DNA of 64,000 nt from Oryzias latipes. Its lineage: Eukaryota; Chordata; Actinopteri; Beloniformes; Adrianichthyidae. The stretch covers positions 23,741,855-23,805,854 of the forward strand of contig NC_019879.2 of the NCBI RefSeq assembly GCF_002234675.1, read 5' to 3'. The notes beneath the pieces were generated by a model. It was not told where the DNA came from, did no database searches, and worked only from the letters and a program-made list of their open reading frames with translations. This document shows positions 53,641 to 64,000 of the stretch, piece by piece; the first letter of the stretch is position 1; every line of letters starts with the position of its first letter. A program made the position numbers and the translations under genes.

Positions 53641-54282
53641 GAAGGGTCACAACACAACACATTAACTTACCTCACAACACATTAACTCACAACGGAAGTA
53701 AAGCAGCAATTGAAGTGCTTTTATTCTGAAATTTCTACTGGGCTGAGCAGCTAACTACCTAACAGAAAGTGATGTCACAGTGAGCTGTGGAGGGAGCATG
53801 TTATTGCTACAAGAGAAGCTAGCAGCAGTGTTGCCAGAAACTTTGTACTACGGTTCTCCTTCCTCTAAACACACACAATATGAACGCACACTCCTCCCTC
53901 CGCTCTGACACCCCCTCTGTCGCTGCACGCGCGCTCCTCTCCTCTCCTTTTTACTGCTCCGTCCTGTGTGTGCGTGTGTGTTGGGGACTGCACGTGCCTG
54001 TGTGAGAGAACGGAGCGGAAAAAAGGAGAGGAGAGGAGCGCGCATGCAGCGACAGAGGGGGGTGTCAGAGCGGAGGGAGGAGTGTGCGTTCATATTGTGT
54101 GTGTTTAGAGGAAGGAGAACCGTAGTAAAGACAAAGTTTCTGGCAACACTGCTGCTAGCTTCTCTTGTAGCAATAACATGCTCCCTCCACAGCTCACTGT
54201 GACGTTACTCTCTGTTGGGTAGTTAACTGCTCAGCCCAGTAGAAATTTCAGAATAAAAGCACTTCAATTGCTGCTTTACTTC

Positions 54283-54800
54283 CGTTGTGAGTTAATGTGT
54301 TGTGAGGTAAGTTAATGTGTTGTGTTGTGACCCTTCTGGGCCATGAGTTAATGTGTTGTGTTGTGAGTTAATGTGTTGTGTTGTGAGTTAATGTGTTGTG
54401 AGGTAAGTTAATGTGTTGTGTTGGGACCCTTCTGGGCCATGAGTTAATGTGTTGTGTTGTGAGTTAATGTGTTGTGTTGTGAGTTAATGTGTTGTGTTGT
54501 GAGTTATTGTGTTGTGTTGTGAGTTAATGTGTTGTGTTGTGAGTTAATGTGTTGTGTTGTGAGTTAATGTGTTGTGTTGTGAGTTAATGTGTTGTGTTGT
54601 GAGTTATTGTGTTGTGTTGTGAGTTATTGTGTTGTGTGTTAAGTTAATGTTTTGTGTGTAAAGTTAATGTGTTGTGTGTAAAGTTAGTGTGTTGTGTGTA
54701 AAGTTAGTTTGTTGTGTATAAAGTTAATGTGTTGTGTGTAAAGTTAATGTGTTGTGTGTAAAGTTAGTGTGTTGTGTATAAAGTTAATGTGTTGTGTTGT
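54283..54800. repeat. right-arm minisatellite
   Basis: Reverse-complement counterpart of the left array: GAGTTAATGTGTTGTGTTGT units, then AAGTTAATGTGTTGTGTGTA units. It is longer than the left array, so the arms have expanded unequally. Confidence 0.9.
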
Positions 54801-55264
54801 GACCCTTCTGGGCCACCGTAAATAATTCCCCATGACACACTCAACTTTTGATCATGCTGTGGGACCACTTGTGGCGTTCGCTGTGCCATGCCTGAGGCAG
54901 CCAGTTCCTGCCAAGAAGCAAACTGCCATCCGGTTATTTGTCACGTAACTTACGAAATTTGATTTTATTTGAAAAAGTGTTTCCATTGCAGTTTTGCGAA
55001 AAATGTCAGTTTCAATACGCCTCTAAAACCACCTCCTCCAAGCACAAAAACTTGTTTGCAATTAATGTGAGTTTTTTTATTTAATCCTCGTGTTTCAAAA
55101 GGCAATTTAATTGTCGCAAATCCAATTTGAGCAATTTCATAGTCAATGGAAACACAGCTAATGACCAATCCCTGCTGTCTACATTCTAGAGAAAGCAACA
55201 CTCTGGGTGGATGTGTGTTTTCTTACTGAAGCAGGCTCGGACCAAAAGAGATCACCATTTATAA

Positions 55265-55405
55265 GGTTAATGGATCGATGCTCAATTCTCCTTCTTCATG
55301 TCGAACTGTCTCTGGCTGAGACACTGAACTGTCCCTCGAGTGTTCCTCACCCACAAGCAGCTTTGGATAAGTGTCTGCTAATTTAATAAATTGAAATGAA
55401 ATACC
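55265..55405 (+). repeat. tRNA-like SINE 3' part
   Basis: GGCTGAGACACTGAACTGT is followed by CAGCTTTGGATAAGTGTCTGC and TAATTTAATAAATTGAAATG. The 'TTTGGATAAGTGTCTGCTAA' tail is a familiar teleost SINE terminus. Confidence 0.5.
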
Positions 55406-55409
55406 ACAC

Positions 55410-56410
55410 GAATAAAACTTACTTCCGAGCTTAATCCGTGAAGAAATCAGACGGCCAGAGGGATGTGAAATCATAGCATGAATGCAGAAAAAGTAATTTG
55501 ATTACATAGAAATTCTATTAACATTTCTGGGAAAAGGGTATTTTAAACAAATGCAGTATAACAAAAAATAAATGAATGGGTCAAAATGTTACTGTTAACA
55601 ACTGTAATATAATCTCTAGCCATCAAAAAAGCCTCATTTTTTCTTTTGTGTTTTAGTCAGAGAGAGGAAACCTTTACCAATGTGTGTAATCAATCAGCCA
55701 CCCCAAACAGTAACACCCTGACATTAAAACACATTTCTCTGACAAACTCTGCCATTCAGCTGAATGTGTTCACAGTAGCATGAAACAGAAGCAAAGCTCT
55801 GTTTGTTTTCAAGGAGACGGTTTTTCTAAACCGAGCAGTTTAATTTTCTGTGCATACACGTAGACCGTTAACACTCCAGCATGCTGCACACAGATTAAAC
55901 CGCATGCATGCATTAGCAACACCGGAGTACAGTTCTAGATAGAAAGTCTGTCTGGAATTGATTTTCACTGGAGCCCTTTCTCCAGTCTCCTGCAATTTCT
56001 TTCATGTTGCCATAAAATTTCAGGCTTCACTTTCATAAATAACTAATTCACTCTGTTTGCTCAACAAGTTAAATGCATGAGTTTTTTTTTCTCTCTCTCT
56101 CCCTCATAGTTGTGGGATTTTTGGTTGCTTTTATGTAGACATCACTTTAAAGGATAATGGTTGCATTTTCCTGCCTCATATTGAATTATAATAAAATGCC
56201 AGGATTTTTATTATACAGAAACCATGTTTTTAACAGGCTAAGATTGTATGAAACAAGCAAATCATTGAATGTGTCACGGAAGCATCTTGCTTTCAATAAA
56301 TATTAATGTCGTGTGTCAAAATAATCACAAGTGAAATGAGAAAATCCAGTTTTTGAAACATTCTGTTAAGAATTCATGTCAGAATGTTTCTTATTCACTT
56401 TTGTTTGATT
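55410..56410. other. non-coding, nothing recognised
   Basis: No gene, RNA or repeat boundary was seen, apart from a short CT-rich run near 56090-56103. Confidence 0.35.
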
Positions 56411-56415
56411 TCCTT

Positions 56416-56695
56416 CAAATAATGCAATGTTGCATGTTCTCCCCGTTGTATGCGTGGGTTTTCTCCGGGATCTCCGGCTTCCTCCCACCTTCCAAAAACA
56501 TGCTTCATGGGTTGACTGGCAACTTTAAATTGTCCATAGGTGTGAATGTGAGAGCGAACGGATGAGTGATTGAGGATATTCTACCCTGCGACAGATTGGC
56601 GACCAGTCCAGGGCATCCCTTGCCTACGCCCAAGTGGCCGGGATAGGCTCCAGCAACCTTGTGACCCCGAAAGGGAATAAACGGTAAAGAAGATG
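56416..56695 (+). repeat. common teleost dispersed repeat
   Basis: GTGGGTTTTCTCCGGGATCT, CCGGCTTCCTCCCACCTTCC, AAATTGTCCATAGGTGTGAA, CGACAGATTGGCGACC and CTCCAGCAACC, ending with GAATAAACGG, form a string found throughout teleost genomes. Its class is not settled from the sequence. Confidence 0.6.
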
Positions 56696-57442
56696 ACTAA
56701 TGCAATGCATTATTTCAGTCAGAAACAAGCTTCTAACTTATTTGTATTTTCACTTTTCCGGGGGGAAAATAGACTTTATTTTCACACACAGACACTAAAA
56801 ATACATCCAAATGTTTTGCCTCTTAAACCTATAATATTCTTATCATATTTAACCCAAATTTTCTTTAAAACCCCATTGTATATAATTTGGTCCATGTTTT
56901 CTGCCTTGTAGTTAATCATTATTCCACTAGAAGCAGTAAAAGAGCTTCTCCTCCTCATTTCAAAATGGCTACTTCCTTAAAAATCTCAAAAGTAAGGGTA
57001 ATTTTAAAAAATGTATGGGGAGACTAACTAATATAATGTTATTCATTTTTAAATGAATACTTGCTGTATTGAAAGAATACAACATGTGTTGATCATTATT
57101 CTTTATTCAGTACAGTAACATCATGTCAAAAATGTGTGAAGGCCATGAAACTTGAGACGGCGCTCAATAAGATGCTTTTTTCCCTGAAGACTAATGTCAA
57201 TATGCTGGCATCCTAAACTAACATTGTTGTAAAAACGTATTAAATCTCCCAATGTAACATAATTGATACAATGTATTTCTCACAAAAAAAATTATATTGC
57301 ATTTCATTTGTGGATTTCATCAAGTGTTCAAAAAAACATCTCAATTAAAAAAAAACAGAGTTTTCTGTCAAATCTTTGATGAAGTGGGATTTACAAGGTT
57401 AATATATCAAATACAATGACTATGAGCGGACGCACCTGTGGC

Positions 57443-57760
57443 TTAAAGTCCCACTCCAGTCATCTTTTGATCTATTTTAGAATCATTCTGAGTGGTCTTT
57501 TAATTATAATTATTCTGTTTTTAGGCAAAATCAACAATCCGGTGTCATTTTGTAGTTTCTGCAGAGCGGCAGTGGTCTATCAGAAATTTGCTGTATTAGA
57601 AATTTGCCTCTGAGCCGTAGGCCCGCCCCCACTTCCCATCATCCAATTATTTTCATGCTCTCCCTTTGGCTTACGCCCCCTCACAACCCCGACCTAACAT
57701 CACTGGTCCAACAAAAATGGCAAGAAATATTGGAGGTTAGGAAGAAAATAGAAAAGATAC
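57443..57760 (+). repeat. family A, copy 4 (truncated)
   Basis: It begins TTAAAGTCCCACTCCAGTC, then CTTTTGATCTATTTTAG, GAGTGGTCTTTTAATT and CTGCAGAGCGGCAGT. The family ATG is at 57717, but the frame stops after seven codons (MARNIGG). The 3' half is absent. Confidence 0.7.
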
Positions 57761-57799
57761 TTGAAGTTTCAGGTTTCTTTCCTTGTTAAAGAAAGAAGT

Positions 57800-59590
57800 C
57801 ATGAAAGCAAATTCATACAAATATTGTAAATGAACTCTTCGTAGGAACCGTCACATTTATTAGTTAATTATTATTCTACATCTGACATTAAATGAGATCA
57901 CAAAAAACAACAAATTTAAGTTAAAAAAAGGTTTTCAACAGTAAAGTGAAATATGTACATTTGAAATGTAGCATTAATAAGATATTTTCTTGAAATATGG
58001 TTTGATTGAAATGAGTCTGAGACCCTAGTAATGCTGTATCTTTGTTTGTCTGTGAAGCCTGCAGTGAAAATATGTCCAAACAGGATGAGATGATATTTAA
58101 AGTTTGCTAGTCTGTTGTTATTCTACAGTAGCTGTGTTACTCCCGGGCCAAAACATGCAGCTTCCATTAGACCACTGTGTAGATGACGCAACTGTTTGTG
58201 GCGCTTTGCTCAGGCCGGCTTTCATAAAGATGATGCAAAGACGTGACTCGCCCAGCTAATCAGCTGTAAACGAATGCAGAAAAAGATCCTGGACCAGTAA
58301 ACAAGCACCAATGCTAGGGATTTATCAACATCAGTTATAGTTTGATGTATGTTGGAATGACTACTTAGGAAAAACCTCATTCACCAAAAAAAAGTGAATA
58401 AAAAGAATTCTGTATCTTCAGCCTCAGTCACTGGAGAAAAACATTTTTAACAAACACATTGCAGGAATCTGAACAAAAACTAACCAAGATTTTCAGCACT
58501 GAGCAATAATTACTGATAGGATTTTGAGAAAGTGGCTGCAATGTCACTCATGAGCTTCACTATCCAAATATTTGAAGGCACTGGAATCAAAAGCGTCACG
58601 ATTTTTCAGTGAAGAACCTCCTTCCTTCAATGATTGTACACATCCAATTATTCTTTTTCCATGTGGAAAGTGTAAACAAGCAAACAAAGGAACCGGCAGA
58701 GGGGAATGTGACAGTGGAGGAGGCAAGCTTGTTGAGAGAAAGTTTGAAACAAGCTCTCGATGAGGAACCCAGGCTTGTAACAGACTTTAGTCTGGAACTG
58801 CAGAAATGAGCCACCTCGTCAGAGATTTGCCTGAAGACCTTGAGCAGACGAGATTTCTCTGCTCTTCTCTTATTAAACTCACATTTTGAAATGTTTGTGG
58901 AGAGCCCCCTAGAAAGTGGTGATAAAGTGGCCGTGCATGCAGTGGGGAAGAAGTCTTTGTGTTGCAGAGATGCTTTCTCTTTTAATAAAATCTGAGTACG
59001 AGTCTTCACAGTCATGTCACAGAGCAAGTTTTGTCTTGTGAAAGACGATATGACAAGGTATCCAGAGATATTCAGAGCTTCCAGCTTTTGATTTATTCAT
59101 GAAGCACGAGTTAAAGAGCGCTCAAAAAATTTAATAAATTATGAAGTGTCTTTGTTTGTTCTCTTCAGTGTTCTTAAAAAACACAGAGTTTTAGCTGGAG
59201 AGATCCCCAGATAATGAAACGTTGGATTTTGCTCAACAAGGAAACTCCCCAAACTCCAGTAGCCTCTGCCAAGGAGGAACTGAAGACACTTTAACTAATC
59301 CTGACAAGGTATGGAAGAAAATGTCACTTACAAACTGCTCATTTTCTTCTCGGGTATCATCATAAATTCATTTCTCTGACATGCCTTTGCTTTTGGTTTT
59401 TCTTTTCATCCAAAGCCGCCTGAAAGAGCGGCTGGATCTGAAATGTCGCCATTTTACTTTGAACATCCCCTGTAATGTACATCCCCACTGACCAGTGTTC
59501 AGGCAGCCACCGGTGCTGACCCAGAGCAAAGTGTAAAGCCTCTCGCCAATAATCTGTAATATTAAATTAAAAGTGTGCAAGAAACCTCTT
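57800..59590. other. non-coding, nothing recognised
   Basis: No supportable gene. The ORF pair around 58600-59030 lacks domains and splice evidence. Confidence 0.35.
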
Positions 59591-59594
59591 GATT

Positions 59595-61434
59595 TTAAAG
59601 ACCCACTCGAATGAAAATTATGTTTTTGGTGTGTGGCATTGTTCTGATGGTGAAGGACACATATAAAGAAATTTAGGCTCAAACTTGCATTTTTTTTAAA
59701 TAATTTCTTTATTCAAATTGTTGTGAATCAAGAGCAGAAAAAAAATGCAGCTGAAAAAAGTTTGTAGCAGTGACACAGAAGCTACAATCAGAAAGCCACA
59801 AGCTCCCTGTTCCGCTCCATTCTGATGTATCCACTTGCAGACAAATAGATCTGCATTTTCCTCGTATGAGCTGGGATCTGCATCAAAACTGTACGGCTGG
59901 AAAGCTCCAATATTGCTCACCATTTTTGTTGCACTGGTAATGTTAGGTTAGGGTTGTGAGAGGCTGTAAGAGAGCGGGGTAGAGTGTAGACCAGTGTTTT
60001 TCAACCTTTTCTGAGCCACGGCACACTTTAACCTTAAAAAAAATCCCGCGGCACACCAGCATCCAAAAATTAAAAAAAAGGAGAAACTCATAGTCTGTAT
60101 TGATCTACAGCCCCTCTACAATCTCACATGCATTTTTGAGATAATTGTTGCAGAAAAAGCTGGAAACTGCAGCTGTTTTTTTCTAAAAGATGCAATAAAA
60201 GTTAAGTTAGAAGATTTAAAAACAGTTTGTGTGTTCGTTAGTTTCAAGACGTTTAACAACAGATCTCCTTTTGCGCTGTCACTCTCACAACCCAATGCAT
60301 CATGGGAAATGTAGTGCATAAAACGGCCGAAGATCGGTTTTCGGAGCTTCGTGGTTTTGTTCACTTGTTCCACGGTCTGATACCGGATTCTGTGGAAAGC
60401 TACACCGCTAAAGACGAGCTTTAGCTGGTATTTCTGTTAGAACTGAGCGACTTTACGAGCTAAATCGGGACAAGGAAGTGAAGACTTTAAGCACTTCTGA
60501 TTGGTCAGACCGATGACATGTGATTAACCCCCCCAACACGGGACTTTTCCAAAATACAGCCGAAGGTGCAGCTGAATCGCGGTACGTCATTCTTATCAAA
60601 ATGTCTTTAATAAAATAAAATAAACGCAAAGAAAAGGTATTTTACGATCTTTTATAGTCCTAACTCCTCAGTGTTTTATCAGGGCCTGTTTGGATGAATA
60701 GAGAGCTAAAATCCTGGAGATGGGAAATGTTTTTAGATCAGTTAATGAGGGCAATTTCCCACGGCACACTTGGCCATCTCCCACGGCACACTAGTGTGCT
60801 GCGGCACACTGGTTGAAAAACACTGGTGTAGACATATGGATGATGGAGAGCAGGGGAGGGGTTACTTTCCACCAATAGTCCCGCCCACAATTTAGAGGCA
60901 AATTTCTAATAAACTATGCTGCACTGCAGAAACTACGTCCTACAAAAAAGTTTTTTTTTAATTTTCTGCAAAAAAGCAACATAATGTAGCTAAGGTGCAT
61001 TTTCAATGAAGAAGATCTTGATTATCTAGGTACGCTAGGTTCTTACATCACTCACTCTACACGTCATTTATCAATTAGGCTTTCACTCTAATCCAATAGC
61101 TAAATTCTCTGCCTTTTGGACGTTTCTCTCTCTAATCTAGATGGTTTTGCTGGCCCTCCTACGCCCTATTCTGCACCTGGACTAGCCTCAACCACCATCA
61201 GCATCCAGGCTTTGCGGTTTATCCATCCTTCCGAGCTTATCCCACCAGAATAAAGACGTCATCTACCCAGAGCCTAACCACCAAAAGACAATGGACTCTT
61301 TCATGCATAATTTTGGATCACAAATAAATCTTTATTATATAATGCATTCCTAAGATCTATCCTTGTTGAAATCATACTTAAAAGACCACTGAGAACACTT
61401 TCAAAATAAATCAAACGATGGAGTGGGTCTTTAA
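59595..61434 (-). repeat. family A, copy 5, inverted and interrupted
   Basis: TTAAAGACCCACTC at 59595 faces GAGTGGGTCTTTAA ending at 61434, the clearest pair of family ends in the window. On the minus strand the family ATG (59923-59921) opens the longest version of the acidic frame, 75 codons to 59696. A hAT MITE (59992-60825) separates two parts. The stretch 61015-61370 is unlike other copies and is probably another insertion. Confidence 0.7.
59992..60825. mobile_element. complete hAT MITE
   Basis: 834 bp. It begins CAGTGTTTTTCAACCTTTT and ends GGTTGAAAAACACTG, with the 8 bp duplication GTGTAGAC at 59984-59991 and 60826-60833. The CAGTG ends plus an 8 bp duplication identify the hAT superfamily. 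No transposase frame remains. GGCACAC repeats lie near both ends (60022-60055 and 60765-60810). Confidence 0.9.
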
Positions 61435-61439
61435 GAAGA

Positions 61440-62300
61440 CACTATGTAGCAAAAAAACCAAAACAAAACAAAAAATCAAAAAACACCTGGTGAAACCATG
61501 ACATAACTCTCCAAAAATGAACATCTCTTTTAGAAGCTATTACAGTCTGTGCAGATTTTGGGTAGTGAAATTCAAAACCTAAAATTATTTTGTCCATGCT
61601 TCCACCATTGCCTCGGGGGAAGGTAATGTCAAGCTAGTCAATCCCATGGCTCCAGTTCACCAGAGGACAAATTTAACTGACTTTGAAGATCCCCTGTCAC
61701 CCCTAATGGAGCCATCACCAGGCTGACATTTAGCATGTATAATAAAATGTCCTAATTATAGAATGGACTGCCTTGAAATGTTTTCAGCTTTCCAGACTAA
61801 AAAGGACTTAACTTGGGTGACCTCTTGCCTTTTCCTCGATCAGGTTCTAATAGTTTGTCTCAAATGTAACTTTGATCATGAGAAGTTGATATGTTCACGT
61901 CACATTTATGCAGCATAAATCAGTTGACAGCTAAATTATGAAAACCGCATTAGAACTGCTTTTAGGTGATGTTTAGACATGACTTAACTGTGATGCTAGA
62001 CAAGCAAAGCTACAAGGGTTGTGTTTTTATTGCATTAATCCAGGCCTCCTTGTTCTGGTCTGCGACGCCGTGAGAGGAAATCCCGAGGACCTTGAACTCC
62101 TCTTAGACGTAATTGCAGAACAGGCAACAGGTGAGCACCTGGCATCGATCGGCTTTTATGAGAAGATACCAGGACAGAAACAGGGAGAGCACTGAATAAA
62201 AAAGCAGGACAGAGAGGACTGGGCTACCCGCCTCTCGGATCTGTGCCACAGCCCAGGTGTGAGCATTATATCCCGGGAACGGTTAAAGGCAGGAAGGAGC
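61440..62300. other. non-coding, nothing recognised
   Basis: No gene or repeat is recognised. The ORFs are short. Confidence 0.35.
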
Positions 62301-62307
62301 CTCTTCT

Positions 62308-62445
62308 GGATGCAACATGGCGGCATCTGCTTCGTGAATAAATTAAGCCTGAATTTATTTTATTTCGCTGGAGATGGAAGTAAGCCATTTTCTATAGGTG
62401 ATGTCACAGTCAGTCCAATTCTCATATGCAATGATGGTCTCACTT
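62308..62445 (+). repeat. dispersed repeat family B, copy 2
   Basis: The counterpart of 47330-47465: GCAACATGGCGGC, then GGAAGTAAGCCATTTTCTAT, GGTGATGTCACAGTCAGTCC and TTCTCATA in the same order. Confidence 0.5.
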
Positions 62446-62449
62446 GTGT

Positions 62450-63345
62450 GAAATTGTCACATACTAAACAATTTAAGGAGGAACTTCAAATGAATATATA
62501 TATAAAAAATTAAATTCAATAACATGGTTCTGTCAATATGAATCAAGTTTTTCCTCTTAGTAATGAGAAGAAATATGAAATTGTTACTAATAAATGAAAC
62601 GTTTGCTTGCAACATGAAAATAAATGAGACACTAACACTTTGAATGCGACATGAACAAATGCCTCATTCTTCATGTGTTTACCACTAGTTTACCATTACC
62701 ATTAGTTCAGCATCAGCATTAGTTTGTTTTTACCAGCTAAAAAGGTGTAAATGACAGGAGACTTTCAGAAAACATAACACAGTTTTAACAGGAGATGAAA
62801 GGTCAGTTTTACTTTCATGCTTTACTGGCTTCAACATTTATTTTTCCAAATTACATTTCTGCTCAATCTCTGATGTGCAATTTTCCATTTCCCAGTAAAG
62901 CAGGGATTCAAAGTGTCCAACCTCTAAAGCCTTCTTTATACACAATGTGTCTCAGAGACATCACAAATGTCCCCTTTCATCCCTTTTCTAGTTGCACACT
63001 ATAAAAACCTTCAACTACATTAAAGGACATAAGCATATGCCATCCCACATTATTGACTCTCTAATGATGCTTCTGCTGCCAAAATGGAGGCTTTGTTCCC
63101 AGAAATGGAAATGATGGACTGTGCTTTCACTGTAAAAGGTGCTGGACTAAAAGGTGGTATTAAAGTTGCATTTCTAAAAACCAATTTCCAACCCAAGAAG
63201 AGCTAATATAGAACTCGTAGAGATGTTCAGTGCAATCTTTCTTGATGGAATAGAGGATTTTCTGTAAAATGAGTGCAAATAGTTTCTGAACATTTTTATT
63301 GCTTGTTTGGTCACAAAATCCATAGAATTGATCAAATAAGAAAAG
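62450..63345. other. non-coding, nothing recognised
   Basis: Short unsupported ORFs in AT-rich sequence. Confidence 0.35.
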
Positions 63346-63349
63346 CATC

Positions 63350-63960
63350 TTTAAGTCAAACTACCATCATAGTTTGAGCTATTTTTCAAAGCATTCCCAT
63401 CTGTCTTTTAATCACAATAATGCCGTTTTTTTAGCCTTAAATACAAAAATAAAAACTGTCGTTTTCTAGGACAGTTTCTGCTGAGCGGCAGTATGGAGCA
63501 ACCCCACCCCCCCCTTCCCATCACCAATATCTGAGAGTTTTCCGTTTAAATGCTATTCCACTAGCTTGCAACCCCTCACACACTCAACCAAACATTACCG
63601 GTGCAAAAAAATAAGGTGAGCAATATTGGAGCTATCAAGTCGTACACTATTGAACCAGATTCCAGCTCAGACGAGGATCTAGCTGTCTATAGTGGATGCA
63701 TCAGCTGGGAGCATGTGACCCGCCCAGTGTATATTCTACACAACAAATAGAATCTTTTTCAAATGGGATTCATCCGTCTGCTCCTAATTCACAACAATTT
63801 TAAATAAAGAAATACTAAGAAATTCGCTGTTAGACTTAATCTTAATTGGTCCATCATCAGATAAATGCCACAAGAGCATGTAAAAATGTTAAAAACACAA
63901 TTTTTATTTAAAACAGAGTTAACTTCATATCATTTAGGTTTAGGGTTCATTTATTGTTTT
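63350..63960 (+). repeat. family A, copy 6
   Basis: The family order is present: CATCTGTCTTTTAATCACAA, TTTCTGCTGAGCGGCAGT, a C-rich part, then GAGCAATATTGGAGCTATC and CAGATTCCAGCTCAGACGAG. The family start codon is mutated (ATAAGG in place of ATGGC). It reaches nearly to the end of the window. Confidence 0.65.
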
Positions 63961-64000
63961 TATTTTGTGTGTAAATTAGAATATAATCAGGGATATGGTA

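Larger units (their letters stand above)
53298..54820. mobile_element. foldback-type element with minisatellite arms
   Basis: A 1523 bp near-palindrome. TACGGTGGCCCAGAAGGGTC at the left mirrors GACCCTTCTGGGCCACCGTA at the right, flanked by AATAAT at 53292-53297 and 54821-54826. The arms are about 665 bp (53298-53962) and 811 bp (54010-54820) around a 47-base spacer. The outer arms consist of ~15-20 bp tandem units (variants of ACACAACACATTAACT). The inner arms are unique sequence with TAGAAATTTCAGAATAAAAGC and a CT/GA-rich core. The GGCCCAGAAGGGTC motif recurs inside both arms, at 53634 and about 54330-54440. No transposase is encoded. The ORFs are mirrored translations of the arms. Confidence 0.85.
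53000..55158. mobile_element. outer inverted-repeat transposon (MITE-like), interrupted
   Basis: The left end GCTGCGTTTCCATC and the right end ATGGAAACACAGC are inverted repeats. TA precedes the left end and follows the right end. Without the foldback insertion and its duplication (53298-54826) the element would be about 630 bp. A plus-strand frame from 53136 (MATDVNDYSIYRRY, then a hydrophobic stretch) is cut by the insertion. It may be a transposase remnant or captured exon, but it is not recognised. A TA duplication would fit Tc1/mariner or some Harbinger-like groups. Confidence 0.6.

Noticed and set aside
53848..54202. Two similar ORFs on opposite strands (about 80 codons)
   Set aside because: They are mirror images produced by the foldback arms. 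The codon composition follows the CT/GA-rich core, so this is not independent evidence of coding.
58596..59027. 143-codon minus-strand ORF
   Set aside because: No recognisable domain, low-complexity composition and no splice or conservation support. A chance ORF is more likely.

Overview
The window is vertebrate, and almost certainly teleost, nuclear DNA. Multi-exon genes have GT-AG introns, the sequence is AT-rich with long microsatellites, and it carries fish-type transposable elements (R4/Dong- and L2-type LINEs, tRNA-like SINEs, hAT and piggyBac-like MITEs, a solo LTR). The species cannot be fixed from the sequence alone.

Three protein-coding genes can be modelled through all their coding exons. 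Protocadherin 8 (pcdh8, + strand, 19744-22871, 3 coding exons, 976 aa) is followed by chondromodulin (cnmd/lect1, + strand, 26606-29400, 7 exons, 347 aa). An endothelin type-B receptor gene (ednrb, - strand, 37972-40828, 7 coding exons, 427 aa) lies tail-to-tail with cnmd. PCDH8 and CNMD are neighbours in mammals too (human 13q14.3). Human EDNRB is on the same chromosome but far away, so its position here is a lineage-specific arrangement. Two weak gene-like signals remain unidentified: two exon-like segments at 44888-45226 (+) and a coding-like ORF at 50296-50580 (-).

Layout: 1-6500 is a transposon cluster with a TA microsatellite, a TTAA-flanked MITE and an R4/Dong-like LINE split by an L2-like LINE. 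6500-17000 is mostly unannotated non-coding DNA with SINE-like fragments. 17000-18900 is a nested pile in which a dispersed repeat ('family A') was hit by a solo LTR and by a MITE. 19.5-29.4 kb holds pcdh8 and cnmd. 29.4-38 kb is intergenic and includes a decayed L2 copy. 38-41 kb is ednrb, with long CA and CTTT microsatellites in its introns. 41-64 kb is repeat-rich. It includes a 1.5 kb near-palindromic foldback element with minisatellite arms (53298-54820) inserted in a second inverted-repeat element (53000-55158), a complete hAT MITE (59992-60825) inside another family A copy, and further family A copies.

The three genes do not form a pathway. pcdh8 is an adhesion protein, cnmd encodes a secreted cartilage anti-angiogenic peptide, and ednrb is a GPCR used in neural crest and pigment cells. 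The most unusual items are the foldback element, the family A repeats that share a start codon and short acidic reading frame, and the inverted LINE resembling a twin-primed insertion.
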